A stretch of 64,000 nucleotides of DNA from Faecalibacterium prausnitzii. GTDB taxonomy: Bacteria > Bacillota > Clostridia > Oscillospirales > Ruminococcaceae. Below the pieces are notes generated by a model. That model was not told the origin of the DNA and made no database searches. It worked only from the letters and a program-made list of their open reading frames with translations. The stretch covers positions 1 to 64,000 of the forward strand of contig SFDE01000002.1 of the NCBI GenBank assembly GCA_004558805.1. The letters run 5' to 3'. Positions 16,921 to 25,384 of the stretch are shown piece after piece. Both the position numbers and the translations under genes were made by a program. Position 1 is the stretch's first letter. Each line of letters opens with the position of its first letter.

Positions 16921-17403
16921 TTACCGCTTTCTGTATTTATTCAGGATAGCATCCGGGATATGGCAGTAGCTGCAGTCCTCCGGATACCGTTCCAGATGGT
17001 GCTGATGTTCCTCGGCGCTCCGGACATAATTTGTCAGCGGCAGCACCTCCACAACGATCCGGTCCCGGTCTTTGCGGTGGTCTATAAAGTTTCTTGCTTC
17101 CTCCAGATGTCTGGGTTCCGTGCTGTACAGCCCCGTCCGATATTTTTCCCCCACGTCAACGCCCTGCTTGTTCCGGCTGTAGGGATCGATGATCTCAAAC
17201 AGCTGTGTCATAAGCTCCGGCACATCTGTGCACTTTTCGTCAAAGACCACTTTTACGCATTCTGCATATCCGTCATAGGGTCCGTCCAGAGAATTTGTCC
17301 TTCCGTTCGCTCTCCCGGCTTCGGTCCTCTGTACGCCGGGCACCGTGTCAAAAAAATGCTGTACGCCCCAAAGGCATCCGCCTGCAATATATACGGTCTC
17401 CAT
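16921..17403 (-). CDS. msrA: Peptide methionine sulfoxide reductase A
   Basis: From the ATG at 17403 (AAAGGGAG in front) the product has 160 residues. METVYIAGGCLWGVQHFF holds the catalytic Cys10 in GGCLWG, a variant of the usual GCFWG; EHQHHLERYP and the GYA/CVKVVFDE segments fit MsrA. It repairs methionine-S-sulfoxide in oxidised proteins with thioredoxin. It follows the GyrI-like gene by 62 bases and shares its dyad-bearing promoter. The Phe-to-Leu change next to the nucleophile is unusual but recurs in clostridial enzymes. Confidence 0.92.
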   Translation of the reverse strand: METVYIAGGCLWGVQHFFDTVPGVQRTEAGRANGRTNSLDGPYDGYAECVKVVFDEKCTDVPELMTQLFEIIDPYSRNKQGVDVGEKYRTGLYSTEPRHLEEARNFIDHRKDRDRIVVEVLPLTNYVRSAEEHQHHLERYPEDCSYCHIPDAILNKYRKR

Positions 17404-17465
17404 CTTCGTTTTCTCCCTTTTGCCTGCCGCCGGACTGTTTTGCCGCTGCCCGGCAGACCCAACGT

Positions 17466-18098
17466 TTACAGTTTCCTTACAGGATGCCGGATAACCGTTT
17501 TCCATTTTTCCGGAGCGACTTTTCTTGCGTCAGACAGATAGATCTCATGGTGCAGCCGTTCCCTGCTCATGTCATTGACATACCCGTTCTGCTCCAGATA
17601 TGCGTCCATCTGTGCAACCGTTGCAGGCTCATCGTCAAATGCTCCCAGATGCATGATCTGGACGCACAAACCTTCCTCGATGGTCACAAACTCTGCCGCC
17701 GAACAATCCAGCTTTTTCTTTTTTGCGGCAGTTTCGGCTGCCCATGCAACGTCCTCTTTCGTCACAAAATCCGGCAGGCGGATGACGGAGATCCAGTGGA
17801 ATGCAGACTTATGAATAAAGTCCACTCCGTCTGCATCGTCCTGCCACCAGAATCCTTCCAGCGGCGGGACCACATATTCAAAAAAGCCTTTGATCTTGTG
17901 ATCCGTTTTGTAGCTCATCTTCAGCGTGTATGCAACGGCATACAACACGCTGATCGCCTGCTGATACGCCCCGCCCTCCTCGTTGGGGTCCCCTTTTCCT
18001 CTGACTGCAATATAATTCGCCTTCGGGACCATTAGGATCTCCGGTTTATTTTTGGGCATATAGAATTCTTTGTACTCTTTCTTGAAATCAAAAGCCAT
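17466..18098 (-). CDS. GyrI-like small-molecule-binding domain protein
   Basis: This 210-residue protein opens with FDFKKEYKEFYMPKNKPEI, the signature of clostridial stand-alone GyrI/SOUL-like proteins, and has EGFWWQDD and HEIYLSDARKVAPEKWKTVI near the end. These domains bind hydrophobic drugs or hydrolyse small toxins; this form lacks the AraC DNA-binding part. GGGAGGCAGAGCG precedes the ATG. It is the first gene of a unit with msrA and has the conserved dyad promoter at 18134-18163. Confidence 0.85.
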   Translation of the reverse strand: MAFDFKKEYKEFYMPKNKPEILMVPKANYIAVRGKGDPNEEGGAYQQAISVLYAVAYTLKMSYKTDHKIKGFFEYVVPPLEGFWWQDDADGVDFIHKSAFHWISVIRLPDFVTKEDVAWAAETAAKKKKLDCSAAEFVTIEEGLCVQIMHLGAFDDEPATVAQMDAYLEQNGYVNDMSRERLHHEIYLSDARKVAPEKWKTVIRHPVRKL

Positions 18099-18133
18099 CG
18101 CTCTGCCTCCCTGTATTCCGGTTTAACATTTTC

Positions 18134-18163
18134 AGTATACCACCCTTTTCTTCTGCAGAAAAG
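18134..18163 (-). promoter_or_regulatory. Dyad-type promoter, copy 1 (gyrI-like/msrA)
   Basis: On the minus strand CTTTTCTGCAGAAGAAAAG (18145-18163) ends 5 bases before a TATACT -10 box (18134-18139). The dyad has 7-bp arms. The same arrangement appears at 24443-24472 and 46764-46793. There is no good -35 hexamer, so an activator or repressor dimer probably binds the dyad. Confidence 0.75.
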
Positions 18164-18366
18164 AGGTTGCTGTCCTGGTGGGCATGGAGGAATGGCTCTA
18201 TCAGGATCTGGAAAGCGGGGAGCTGCTTCTATATCGTTCTCCGCTATTGGTTCTTACTTTATCTGCGCTGCATCCTTTTGCTTCCGGGTGGATCTCAGAT
18301 TTTAGCGGATGGTTCTGCGGAGCCATCCGTTTTTTCTTATTCGGATCGCATTTTTTCTGTTTTCTC
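18164..18366 (+). other. Gap with terminator-like hairpin ahead of the AEC transporter
   Basis: A hairpin, CGGATGG with CCATCCG at 18306-18329, is followed by seven T residues and looks like a rightward terminator, although no rightward gene precedes it. A frame starting at 18178 reads MEEWLYQDLESGELLLYRSP and then turns hydrophobic; it may be a leader or a relic. Nothing is recognised with confidence. Confidence 0.4.
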
Positions 18367-18395
18367 TTGACGATGCCCCGCCAATGGAGTAGGAT
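18367..18395 (+). promoter_or_regulatory. Probable promoter of the AEC transporter
   Basis: TTGACG (18367-18372), 17 bases, TAGGAT (18390-18395), 38 bases before the ATG. Confidence 0.6.
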
Positions 18396-18432
18396 GGTGC
18401 TGCAAAAATGAATTGCAAAAGAGGAGATCTAA

Positions 18433-19365
18433 ATGCAAATCAGCCTTTTATTGATGCAGCAGATCGCGCAGCTATTTCTGGTTCTGCTGATGGGATATGC
18501 CGTTGTAAAAACCGGTTTGTTGAAGTCATCGGACAGTAAGGTGCTGTCTGTGGTCCTTGTCTATCTGGTCATGCCCTGTGTCGTTCTGAACGCCTTTCAG
18601 ATCAAGGATACACCGGAGATCCGCACCGGGCTGCTTTATTCCATGGGCATCGCCGTTGGAATGCACATTGTATTTCTGCTTCTGAATGCGCTGTTCCGCA
18701 AAGCTCTCAAGCTGGACGCCGTGGAGCAGGTCAATATCATTTACAGCAATGCCGCTGCGCTGGTCATCCCCATTGTACAGGTCCTGCTGGGGGAGGAATA
18801 TGTCGTCTACTCCTGCGCCTTTGTCATTGTACAGCTGGTGCTGCTCTGGACCCATGCAAGCGCCTGCCTGCAGGGATCTGCCCGGCTGGAATGGCGCAAG
18901 CTCCTTACCAATGTCAACCTGATCGCCATTGCAGCCGGTGCTGTACTGTACCTGCTGCACGTCTCGCTGCCTGCCCCGATCACCAGCACACTGAGCAGTG
19001 TCGGCAATATGATCGGTCCCATGGGAATGCTGCTGGCAGGCATGGCTGTTGCGGAAGTGCCCCTTAAAAAGGTTTTCTGCACCCTGCGCAACTATCTGCC
19101 GGTATTTCTGCGTCTGCTGGGTGTTCCGCTGGTCATCGTTCTGCTGCTTTGGGCGGTTCACGCATCCCTTTGGATCCCGGACGGCAAGTCCATCCTGATG
19201 ACGGTCTACCTTTCTGCCATTACCCCCGCCTGTGCAACGGTCACCTCCATGGCACAGCTCTATGACCGGGATGCTTCTCATTCCAGTGCGATCTATGTCC
19301 TGAGCACGCTGCTTTCCATCCTGACCATGCCGCTGATGATCGGGTCGTTTGAGCTGTTGCTCTGA
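18433..19365 (+). CDS. AEC (auxin efflux carrier) family transporter
   Basis: This 310-residue protein has about ten membrane helices in the AEC pattern, with KTGLLKSSDSKVLSVVLVYL near the N-terminus, SNAAALVIPIVQVLLGEE in the middle and PMGMLLAGMAVAEVPLKK. Bacterial members include malate and malonate permeases. AGAGGAGATCTAA precedes the ATG. The anion permease downstream (66 bases away, with a small hairpin between) is in the same direction, so the two may be co-transcribed organic-acid carriers. The substrate is not determined by sequence. Confidence 0.88.
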   Translation: MQISLLLMQQIAQLFLVLLMGYAVVKTGLLKSSDSKVLSVVLVYLVMPCVVLNAFQIKDTPEIRTGLLYSMGIAVGMHIVFLLLNALFRKALKLDAVEQVNIIYSNAAALVIPIVQVLLGEEYVVYSCAFVIVQLVLLWTHASACLQGSARLEWRKLLTNVNLIAIAAGAVLYLLHVSLPAPITSTLSSVGNMIGPMGMLLAGMAVAEVPLKKVFCTLRNYLPVFLRLLGVPLVIVLLLWAVHASLWIPDGKSILMTVYLSAITPACATVTSMAQLYDRDASHSSAIYVLSTLLSILTMPLMIGSFELLL

Positions 19366-19430
19366 AATACGGAAAAAGACCGCCCGGCTTCGCAGCAGGG
19401 CAGTCTTTACAACTACAAGGATGTGTCTCT

Positions 19431-20567
19431 ATGAAACTCAAACAATTTATTCAACAGGAAACGGTCCTCACCGCAGCCGCTGTGCTGGCCGTTGTCTCCG
19501 CCTTCTTTGTCCCGCCGGATGCGCAGTATCTCGGCTACATCGACCTGCGCACGCTGGCGATCCTGTTTTCCCTGATGACGGTCATGGCCGGGCTGCGGAG
19601 GCAGGGCTTTTTTGATGGACTGGGGCGGGCATTGCTGTCCCGTACCCACAGCACCTTTCAGCTGACGCTGGTACTGGTCGGGTTGTGCTTTTTCGGAAGC
19701 ATGCTCATCACCAACGATGTTTCCCTGCTGACCTTCGTTCCCTTTACGTTCGTGGTCCTGAGCCGTCTGGGAGAGGATGTCCGCCGCTTCCTTCTGGTCC
19801 CGGTGGTCTGTATGCAGACCATTGCGGCAAACCTTGGCAGTATGCTGACCCCCATCGGCAACCCGCAGAACCTCTATCTTTACGGAAAAAGCGGCATGAG
19901 CATCGGGGGATTTGTGCTTCTTATGCTGCCCTACACCCTGGTCTCTCTGCTCCTGCTGCTGGCTTGGGCAGCGCTGGTCTGCCGGAAAACGTCTGCTGCC
20001 CTCTCCGTGGATGAGCTTGTTTCTTCTTCTGCATCTCAGGGGCATCAGAAGATCATCCTGCTGTATCTGGTTCTGTTTGCCGTTTGCCTGCTGTCCGTGA
20101 TCCGGGTGCTGCCCTATGGCATCGCCTTTGCCGCTGTGCTCGTCTGCGCCCTTTTTGCAGACCCACGCACCTTGCGGACGGTGGACTATTCCCTGCTTTT
20201 GACCTTTGTGGCTTTTTTCATCTTCATTGGCAATCTTGGCCGCATTCCGGTCTTTTCCGGCTGGCTGCAGGAGTTTTTGACCGGTCGGGAAGTTCTGGTG
20301 GCTGTTCTTGCCTCACAGGTCACCAGTAATGTTCCCGCCGCCCTGCTGCTGTCCGGGTTCACGGCAGAGACACAAGCCCTCATCATCGGCACCAATCTGG
20401 GAGGTCTTGGCACTTTGATCGCATCCATGGCCAGTCTTATTTCCTACCGGCAGATCGCACGGGAGCTGCCGCAGGGAAAGAAGCAGTATTTTGGGCTGTT
20501 CACCCTGTCCAACCTGATTTTTCTTGCGATCCTGCTGGGCGTGTGGTTCTTACTCCGCCGAGCGTAG
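19431..20567 (+). CDS. SLC13/ArsB-type anion permease
   Basis: The 378-residue protein has about ten helices. LAILFSLMTVMAGLRRQGFFDGLG, LITNDVSLLTFVPFTFV and ANLGSMLTPIGNPQNLYLYG are hallmarks of the ion-transporter superfamily that includes ArsB, NhaD and citrate carriers; the TSNVPAALLLSGFT segment is the second substrate loop. It likely moves a carboxylate or inorganic anion across the membrane. Length is at the short end of the family (usually 400-430), with both repeats present. A bidirectional terminator follows. Confidence 0.85.
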   Translation: MKLKQFIQQETVLTAAAVLAVVSAFFVPPDAQYLGYIDLRTLAILFSLMTVMAGLRRQGFFDGLGRALLSRTHSTFQLTLVLVGLCFFGSMLITNDVSLLTFVPFTFVVLSRLGEDVRRFLLVPVVCMQTIAANLGSMLTPIGNPQNLYLYGKSGMSIGGFVLLMLPYTLVSLLLLLAWAALVCRKTSAALSVDELVSSSASQGHQKIILLYLVLFAVCLLSVIRVLPYGIAFAAVLVCALFADPRTLRTVDYSLLLTFVAFFIFIGNLGRIPVFSGWLQEFLTGREVLVAVLASQVTSNVPAALLLSGFTAETQALIIGTNLGGLGTLIASMASLISYRQIARELPQGKKQYFGLFTLSNLIFLAILLGVWFLLRRA

Positions 20568-20636
20568 CTGTGGGCAGCGCTGTGAACGTCTTTCTTCCTG
20601 CTACCCAGCAGACCTTCGCACTGAGATCTATAAAGT

Positions 20637-20690
20637 AAAAAGGGGAGCTCTGTCACGGACGAAGATCCGGGCAGAGCTCCCTTTGCGTTT
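20637..20690. terminator. Bidirectional terminator
   Basis: AGGGGAGCTCTG with CAGAGCTCCCT, flanked by A-rich and T-rich runs; it lies between the permease and the ybaK fragment. Confidence 0.8.
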
Positions 20691-20703
20691 ATTGTATGAT
20701 GCC

Positions 20704-20910
20704 TTATTCGCCTTCCGGCTCCTTGCAGACATTCACCCAGCCCTCGGCTCCGGCGGCTGCTTCCAGCTCCTGCAAGGTCAGCTTGACGGCGGTGTGGTCG
20801 TTGCCAGCTGCCGGGTAGACGGTATCAACCTTGCGCAGACTCTCGTCCAGATAGACCGTCACGCCCTCGTTCACCCCAAAGGGGCACACGCCGCCGGGGT
20901 TTACTCTGCC
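20704..20910 (-). pseudogene. YbaK/EbsC-type aminoacyl-tRNA deacylase, C-terminal fragment
   Basis: In the frame that continues straight after the EFR1 stop codon the sequence reads RVNPGGVCPFGVNEGVTVYL, then DTVYPAAGNDHTAVKLTLQEL and WVNVCKEPEGE. This is the last third of a YbaK-family protein, which deacylates Cys-tRNA(Pro); the N-terminal 90 residues and a start with ribosome site are absent. It looks like the stump left when the EFR1 gene or a deletion joined here. A weak internal ATG exists, but a functional product is unlikely. Confidence 0.8.
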
Positions 20911-21678
20911 TCATACGTCCTGCTTCTTTTCCAGTGCTTCAAAGTGATACCGGGGCTTACCTTTGCTCTTTTTGCCGTACTCGATGGCTTCTTTAGGGCA
21001 ATAGCAGATGCACGCCATGCAGTGGGTGCAGTTTTTGCCCCAGACCGGTTTGCCGTTTTCCAGACGGATGTTGTTCAAAGGGCACAGCTCCACGCACTTA
21101 CCGCAGCCGATGCAGGCGTCCGTTGCCCGGAAGGCATCGGCTTTTACAAAAAAGCGATAGAATACCGGGTTTACCGGGCCGCTCATAAAGCGGTCGTAGA
21201 GGGTCTCTCTCGGCGGGGGAAATTCCTGCCCGGTCTTGAGCCGGGTCAGCACCTTCTGAAGTGCAGGCTCTGCCTGCTCCACGATGCTCTTTGCCTGCTC
21301 TTTTTGGGGCGCATTGAACATGGCAATGTAGTTTTCCGGCATGATGATCTGGGCTGTTCCCATATACTGCAGCTGCTTTTGCGCCGCAAGCTGCCGGTTA
21401 TAGCCTGCCGCATTGCCGATCTCGCTGCCGCAGTCCATCACAAACCAGATACGCTCTGCCCCGGTCAGCTCGGTCTTGCCCAGCCACTCCGACACCACCC
21501 GGGGGATGCGCCATGCGTAGGTAGGCGTCACCAGCACCACGTCCCGCCCGGTCTGCACCGGGGCGGTATCCCCTGCCTTGATGCAGGCGTTCAGATCGTA
21601 AAGCGGCACCTCCAACCCTTCGGCAATGCGCCGTGCCAGATACCGGCTGTTGCCGGTTCCCGTAAAATAAAGTACCAT
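20911..21678 (-). CDS. EFR1-family flavodoxin-ferredoxin protein
   Basis: The 255-residue protein combines a flavodoxin-like N-terminus (YFTGTGNSRYLARRIAEGL, TPTYAWRIPRVV) with two 4Fe-4S motifs near the C-terminus: CIGCGKCVELCPLN and CTHCMACICYCPKEAI. EFR1 proteins are cytoplasmic electron carriers of anaerobic Firmicutes, with unknown partners. GAGGGAGC precedes the ATG at 21678. Its stop codon is immediately followed in frame by a YbaK fragment, which suggests a recent junction. No co-directional metabolic gene lies close enough to name its role. Confidence 0.9.
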   Translation of the reverse strand: MVLYFTGTGNSRYLARRIAEGLEVPLYDLNACIKAGDTAPVQTGRDVVLVTPTYAWRIPRVVSEWLGKTELTGAERIWFVMDCGSEIGNAAGYNRQLAAQKQLQYMGTAQIIMPENYIAMFNAPQKEQAKSIVEQAEPALQKVLTRLKTGQEFPPPRETLYDRFMSGPVNPVFYRFFVKADAFRATDACIGCGKCVELCPLNNIRLENGKPVWGKNCTHCMACICYCPKEAIEYGKKSKGKPRYHFEALEKKQDV

Positions 21679-21735
21679 GGTTGCTCCCTCATTTTGTGTT
21701 ATTCAGTTGCCTGTCTGCCCGGCAGGCTGGATTTT

Positions 21736-21921
21736 TTACTTCTTCGTCTTAGGCGCAATAAGCAGCATGACTGTCACAAGAATATATAAACCATACAGTA
21801 ACCAAGTAATGGTATTGTTCCAAGGAAAACTCATTTCTGGATGGTTCAATGCAAACACTATAAATGCAATAGCTATAATCAGCATTATTAAACCGAGAAT
21901 CCTTGATATACGCTTTTTCAT
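21736..21921 (-). CDS. Small two-helix membrane protein
   Basis: From the ATG at 21921 (CGAGGAGGTGC in front) there are 61 residues: MKKRISRILGLIMLIIAIAF begins helix one, and helix two (about 36-55) ends with IAPKTKK. It lies 28 bases downstream of the MATE gene and shares its lower GC, so it is probably co-transcribed with it and arrived together with it. The family is not recognised. Confidence 0.6.
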   Translation of the reverse strand: MKKRISRILGLIMLIIAIAFIVFALNHPEMSFPWNNTITWLLYGLYILVTVMLLIAPKTKK

Positions 21922-21949
21922 GCAAAGCACCTCCTCGTCAAACTGGAAG

Positions 21950-23293
21950 TTAACTAATGGATGCCATTTTATCAGTCGGCCATGATCTCCTAAGAGCCAC
22001 ATAGGAGATTAAAAAGTTTGCAAGCCAGCCAACTGGTACCGCAAGCCAGACAAAGGCAATGCCGAAACGTGGTGCACAGATTAGGGCAACGGACAGACGA
22101 ATCGCAAGATTGACTATGTTTGCAACGAGGAACGGACGCATAATTCCGAGACCGCGAAGAACTCCATCGGTTGCCATCTTGATACCCATGAAGATGAAAA
22201 AGTAACCAAGCCACCTCATATAATCACCAGACACCTGATAGGCAAACGCCGTTCCGTCTTTTCCTAAGAACAGTGAGGAGATCTGCGTATGCAGCGCTTC
22301 AATGGTCACAAACGCAATGACCGCAAAGCACAGATCCAGCACCAGTGCAGCATGGTAGCCTTTTTTGATACGATCAATTTTATTTGCACCAAGATTCTGG
22401 GAAACATACGGCGAAACCGCATTGCCGATGGATACAAAGATCAATGAAAAAACATTTTCCACCCTCATCGTTGCTGCATACCCGGCGAGTGCCTGTGTAC
22501 CAAAAGGATTTACCACTGCCTGCACAATCATCATACCGATGGACACTGTGGACTGCTGTAAAACCGACGGCACCGCAATGCGAAGCATGGAATACAGCTC
22601 CTGCCGTTCAAACCTGTTAAAGGGGCTTTTATATTGCTGCATCCGTGCAAAGAAAATCAAAAACGAAAGCACTGCGGAAATTCCCTGTGCGATCAGGGTT
22701 GCAACAGCCGCACCGAACACACCGAGACCTAGCCCGGCTACCATCCAAAGATCCATTAAAATATTCAGGATGGACGAAAAAATCAGCAGTCCCAGCGGAA
22801 TTTTGGATTCGCCGATTGAGGTGAACATGGTAGAAAGAATATTATACATAAACAGAAACGGAAAGCCCACAAAATAGACCCGCAGATACAGTACTGCATC
22901 ATCCAGTATGTCGGCAGGGGTTTGCAGTCCACTCATCATCGAGTTGGCGAAGAAAAAGCCAAAAACACCAAGGACTATACTTAGAAGCAAAAAGCTAATC
23001 AAGGAGGTTGACACGATTGTTTTCATTTTGCCATACTCCCTGGCTCCGAAATAACGGCTCACAAGCACACCGGCTCCGACACCGGCTCCCAGTGCCACAC
23101 AAATGAACACATTGGTCAATGCTGCACATGCACCGACAGCTGCAAGTGCGGAAGAACCAACAAACTGACCGACAATAATAGAGTCTGCCATATTGTATAT
23201 TTGCTGAAAAAAACTTCCAAGAATCATTGGCATTGCAAAAACCGTCAACGCTTTGAGGGGCGTATCGGTTATCAAATACTCATCTTTCGACAT
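21950..23293 (-). CDS. MATE-family efflux transporter
   Basis: The 447-residue protein from the ATG at 23293 (GGAGG nine bases ahead; two other in-frame ATGs lie just upstream) has twelve membrane helices in two MATE repeats: PMILGSFFQQIYNMADSIIV and FVGSSALAAVGACAALTN, then VPSVLQQSTVSIGMMIVQAV in the second half. It exports cationic drugs or metabolites with Na+ or H+. Its base composition is lower in GC than most neighbours, suggesting transfer. The small membrane gene follows closely. The broken MATE gene at 16237 is a different copy. Confidence 0.92.
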   Translation of the reverse strand: MSKDEYLITDTPLKALTVFAMPMILGSFFQQIYNMADSIIVGQFVGSSALAAVGACAALTNVFICVALGAGVGAGVLVSRYFGAREYGKMKTIVSTSLISFLLLSIVLGVFGFFFANSMMSGLQTPADILDDAVLYLRVYFVGFPFLFMYNILSTMFTSIGESKIPLGLLIFSSILNILMDLWMVAGLGLGVFGAAVATLIAQGISAVLSFLIFFARMQQYKSPFNRFERQELYSMLRIAVPSVLQQSTVSIGMMIVQAVVNPFGTQALAGYAATMRVENVFSLIFVSIGNAVSPYVSQNLGANKIDRIKKGYHAALVLDLCFAVIAFVTIEALHTQISSLFLGKDGTAFAYQVSGDYMRWLGYFFIFMGIKMATDGVLRGLGIMRPFLVANIVNLAIRLSVALICAPRFGIAFVWLAVPVGWLANFLISYVALRRSWPTDKMASIS

Positions 23294-23417
23294 TATCATA
23301 TTCCTCCATGGTATCTTGTATCGTGGTATCCCATTCACTTACCTTCTCAAATTCCGATTTGTCGTTCTCAGGATACCATGATTTCCGCACGCAAAAGACC
23401 TGCGGCAAGGTGTGTGC

Positions 23418-24401
23418 TTACACCTCGCCCGCAAACTTCATGCCCCAGTTCATGCGGATGTCGTACATCAGGCGGGTCAGGGCAAGGCTGTCCTGCGGGG
23501 TGTAGCGGTCGCTGCCGGTGCGTCCCTGCTTGACGCAGCGGCTTGCTTCCCGGATCTCATACTCAAAGCCGTTGATGTCCACCGGGCAGCGGATGACCTC
23601 CGGCTCTTTGTCCTCCACTTCCAGCGTCATGGTCTCGGCGTGCTGGAAATCTGGCAGAAAGATGCTGCCCTTGGTGCCAACGATGCGGGCGTTGCGCTCC
23701 AGCTCCTGTCCGATGGTCTGGACAGACTCTGCCTTGCAGCCGCCGGGGTAGGTCAGCGCAAGGCGACTGTAATCGTCGGTGCCGTACTCGTTGATGTGGA
23801 CCTCTTTGGTCTCCACCTTCTCCGGGTCCTGTCCGGTGAGGATGCGCAGAAAGCCCAGATTGTAGATGCCGATATCCAGCAGCGCACCGCCGCCCAGACC
23901 GGAATCAAACTTGCGGTCCTTCCGTGCCCCGGAGGCAACAAAGCCGTACTGACAGGTGATCTGCTTCAGTTCCCCGATGGTGCCCGCCGCAAGGATCTGG
24001 CGCAGGCGGTCGTACAGCGGCAGCAGCCAGATCCAGAACGCCTCCATGAGAAAGCGGTGCTTTTCCTCCGCCAGACGGTACAGCTCCTGCGCCTGTTCCG
24101 GGCGGATGGTAAAGGGCTTTTCGCACAAAACGTGCTTGCCCTGCTCCAGACAGAGCTTGCAGTTTTCGTAGTGCAGGGTGTTGGGGGTGGCAACGTAGAT
24201 AGCCTCCGCCTCCGGGTCGGCGGCAAGGGCTTCGTAGGAGTCATAGCAGCGGGGAATGCCGTACTGCTGTGCAAACGCCTGTGCGCTTTCCAGATGCCGT
24301 GACCCCACGGCAACAAGCCGCTCCCCCTCTGCGCCCATCTGTTCCACCGTAGATGCAAACTTTTTGGCAATGGTGCCGGTCGCTAAAATTCCCCACTTCA
24401 T
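23418..24401 (-). CDS. Gfo/Idh/MocA-family oxidoreductase
   Basis: The 327-residue protein begins MKWGILATGTIAKKFASTVE, an NAD(P)-binding Rossmann start, and has HVLCEKPFTIRPEQAQEL, where EKP is the family catalytic motif, and GGGALLDIGIYNLGFLRIL in the C-terminal domain. It resembles trans-1,2-dihydrobenzenediol/glucose-fructose-type dehydrogenases acting on sugars or cyclic alcohols; the exact substrate is open. GGGAGGTACCGTT precedes the ATG. It is a single gene under the dyad-type promoter at 24443-24472. Confidence 0.92.
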   Translation of the reverse strand: MKWGILATGTIAKKFASTVEQMGAEGERLVAVGSRHLESAQAFAQQYGIPRCYDSYEALAADPEAEAIYVATPNTLHYENCKLCLEQGKHVLCEKPFTIRPEQAQELYRLAEEKHRFLMEAFWIWLLPLYDRLRQILAAGTIGELKQITCQYGFVASGARKDRKFDSGLGGGALLDIGIYNLGFLRILTGQDPEKVETKEVHINEYGTDDYSRLALTYPGGCKAESVQTIGQELERNARIVGTKGSIFLPDFQHAETMTLEVEDKEPEVIRCPVDINGFEYEIREASRCVKQGRTGSDRYTPQDSLALTRLMYDIRMNWGMKFAGEV

Positions 24402-24442
24402 AACGGTACCTCCCGGTTTATTCCTTTGGATTCGTTGCGTTC

Positions 24443-24472
24443 AGTATACCATGGTTTTCCCCTGCGGAAAAG
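24443..24472 (-). promoter_or_regulatory. Dyad-type promoter, copy 2 (Gfo/Idh gene)
   Basis: CTTTTCCGCAGGGGAAAAC on the minus strand (24454-24472), then CATGG and TATACT (24443-24448). The spacing to the -10 is identical to the copies at 18134 and 46764. Confidence 0.78.
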
Positions 24473-24603
24473 ATAGTGAAAAACAAAAATGCCCCCGGAG
24501 GGCTTGTTCCAACTCTCCGGGGACAGATCCTATGCACCGGTATCTTTCATCTTGTTCCAAACATTCTCATCCATTATAATAGAGATAGAAAGAAGGTGCC
24601 AAC

Positions 24604-25257
24604 ATGAAACATCGCATTGTGACGGCTGCGCAGATGAAGGAAATTGAACGAGCCGGGAATGTCCACGGTCTGCCCTACCTGCAAATGATGGAAAATGCCG
24701 GGCTGGCGGCTTACGCTGAGCTGCAAAAGCAGTTCCCACATCCCGGCAGGCTGCTGGTGGTCTGCGGAAAGGGCAACAACGGCGGCGATGGGTTCGTGAT
24801 TGCCCGCACCGCCGCAAAAGATGGCTGGAATGTGACCGTTCTTCTTGCCGAGGGCGAGCCGAAAACCGTTGACGCCATCCGCAATTTTGAGCGTCTGCAC
24901 TCCCTGCCGGTGCGCATCTGCGCCGACGGTTCCGTACTGGAAACCCAGCGCTTTGATGCTGCCGTGGATGCCCTCTACGGCACCGGGTTCCATGGTGAAT
25001 TGCGACCTTCCGGTCTTGCCGCCTGCGGGCTGATACGCTATCTGCACAATGGCGGTGCCTTTGTGCTTGCCGTGGACCTGCCCAGCGGCATCAATACGGA
25101 CACCGGCGAGGTTGCCGAGGGTGCTGCTCATGCGGATCTGACCGTAACCTTCGACAGCTATAAGCCTTTGCATATCGCAGAAACCTCTGCGCCGCTGTGT
25201 GGAAAGATCGTCTGTGCCGACATTGGCATCCGGGATGAGTGGCACCCGGAGTTTTGA
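24604..25257 (+). CDS. nnrE: NAD(P)H-hydrate epimerase
   Basis: The 217-residue protein is a stand-alone YjeF N-terminal domain: VTAAQMKEIERAG and MMENAGLAAYAEL at the start, VVCGKGNNGGDGFVIAR as the nucleotide-binding signature, DALYGTGFHGELR and AVDLPSGINTDTGEV with the catalytic Asp region. It interconverts R and S forms of damaged NAD(P)H hydrates so that a dehydratase can repair them. The dehydratase domain (NnrD) is not fused and not in the window. AAGAAGGTGCCAAC precedes the ATG; a terminator follows. Confidence 0.93.
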   Translation: MKHRIVTAAQMKEIERAGNVHGLPYLQMMENAGLAAYAELQKQFPHPGRLLVVCGKGNNGGDGFVIARTAAKDGWNVTVLLAEGEPKTVDAIRNFERLHSLPVRICADGSVLETQRFDAAVDALYGTGFHGELRPSGLAACGLIRYLHNGGAFVLAVDLPSGINTDTGEVAEGAAHADLTVTFDSYKPLHIAETSAPLCGKIVCADIGIRDEWHPEF

Positions 25258-25306
25258 CGAGGGCTTGCCGCTGCGGAAAAGCACCTGCGCACAAAAGACC
25301 CCGGCA

Positions 25307-25336
25307 GCTTTCAAGGCACGCCGGGGTTCTTTTTGT
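25307..25336 (+). terminator. Terminator of nnrE
   Basis: GACCCCGGC with GCCGGGGTTC, followed by TTTTTG. Confidence 0.85.
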
Positions 25337-25384
25337 CATTCTGCTGCAAAATGTCTGCACTTTCTTGGCAGAACGCAGAAAATT

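Noticed and set aside
24491..24522. Hairpin with CCCCGGAG / CTCTCCGGGG between the Gfo/Idh promoter and nnrE
   Set aside because: Its T-rich side faces leftwards, where no gene ends; I could not assign it to a transcript.
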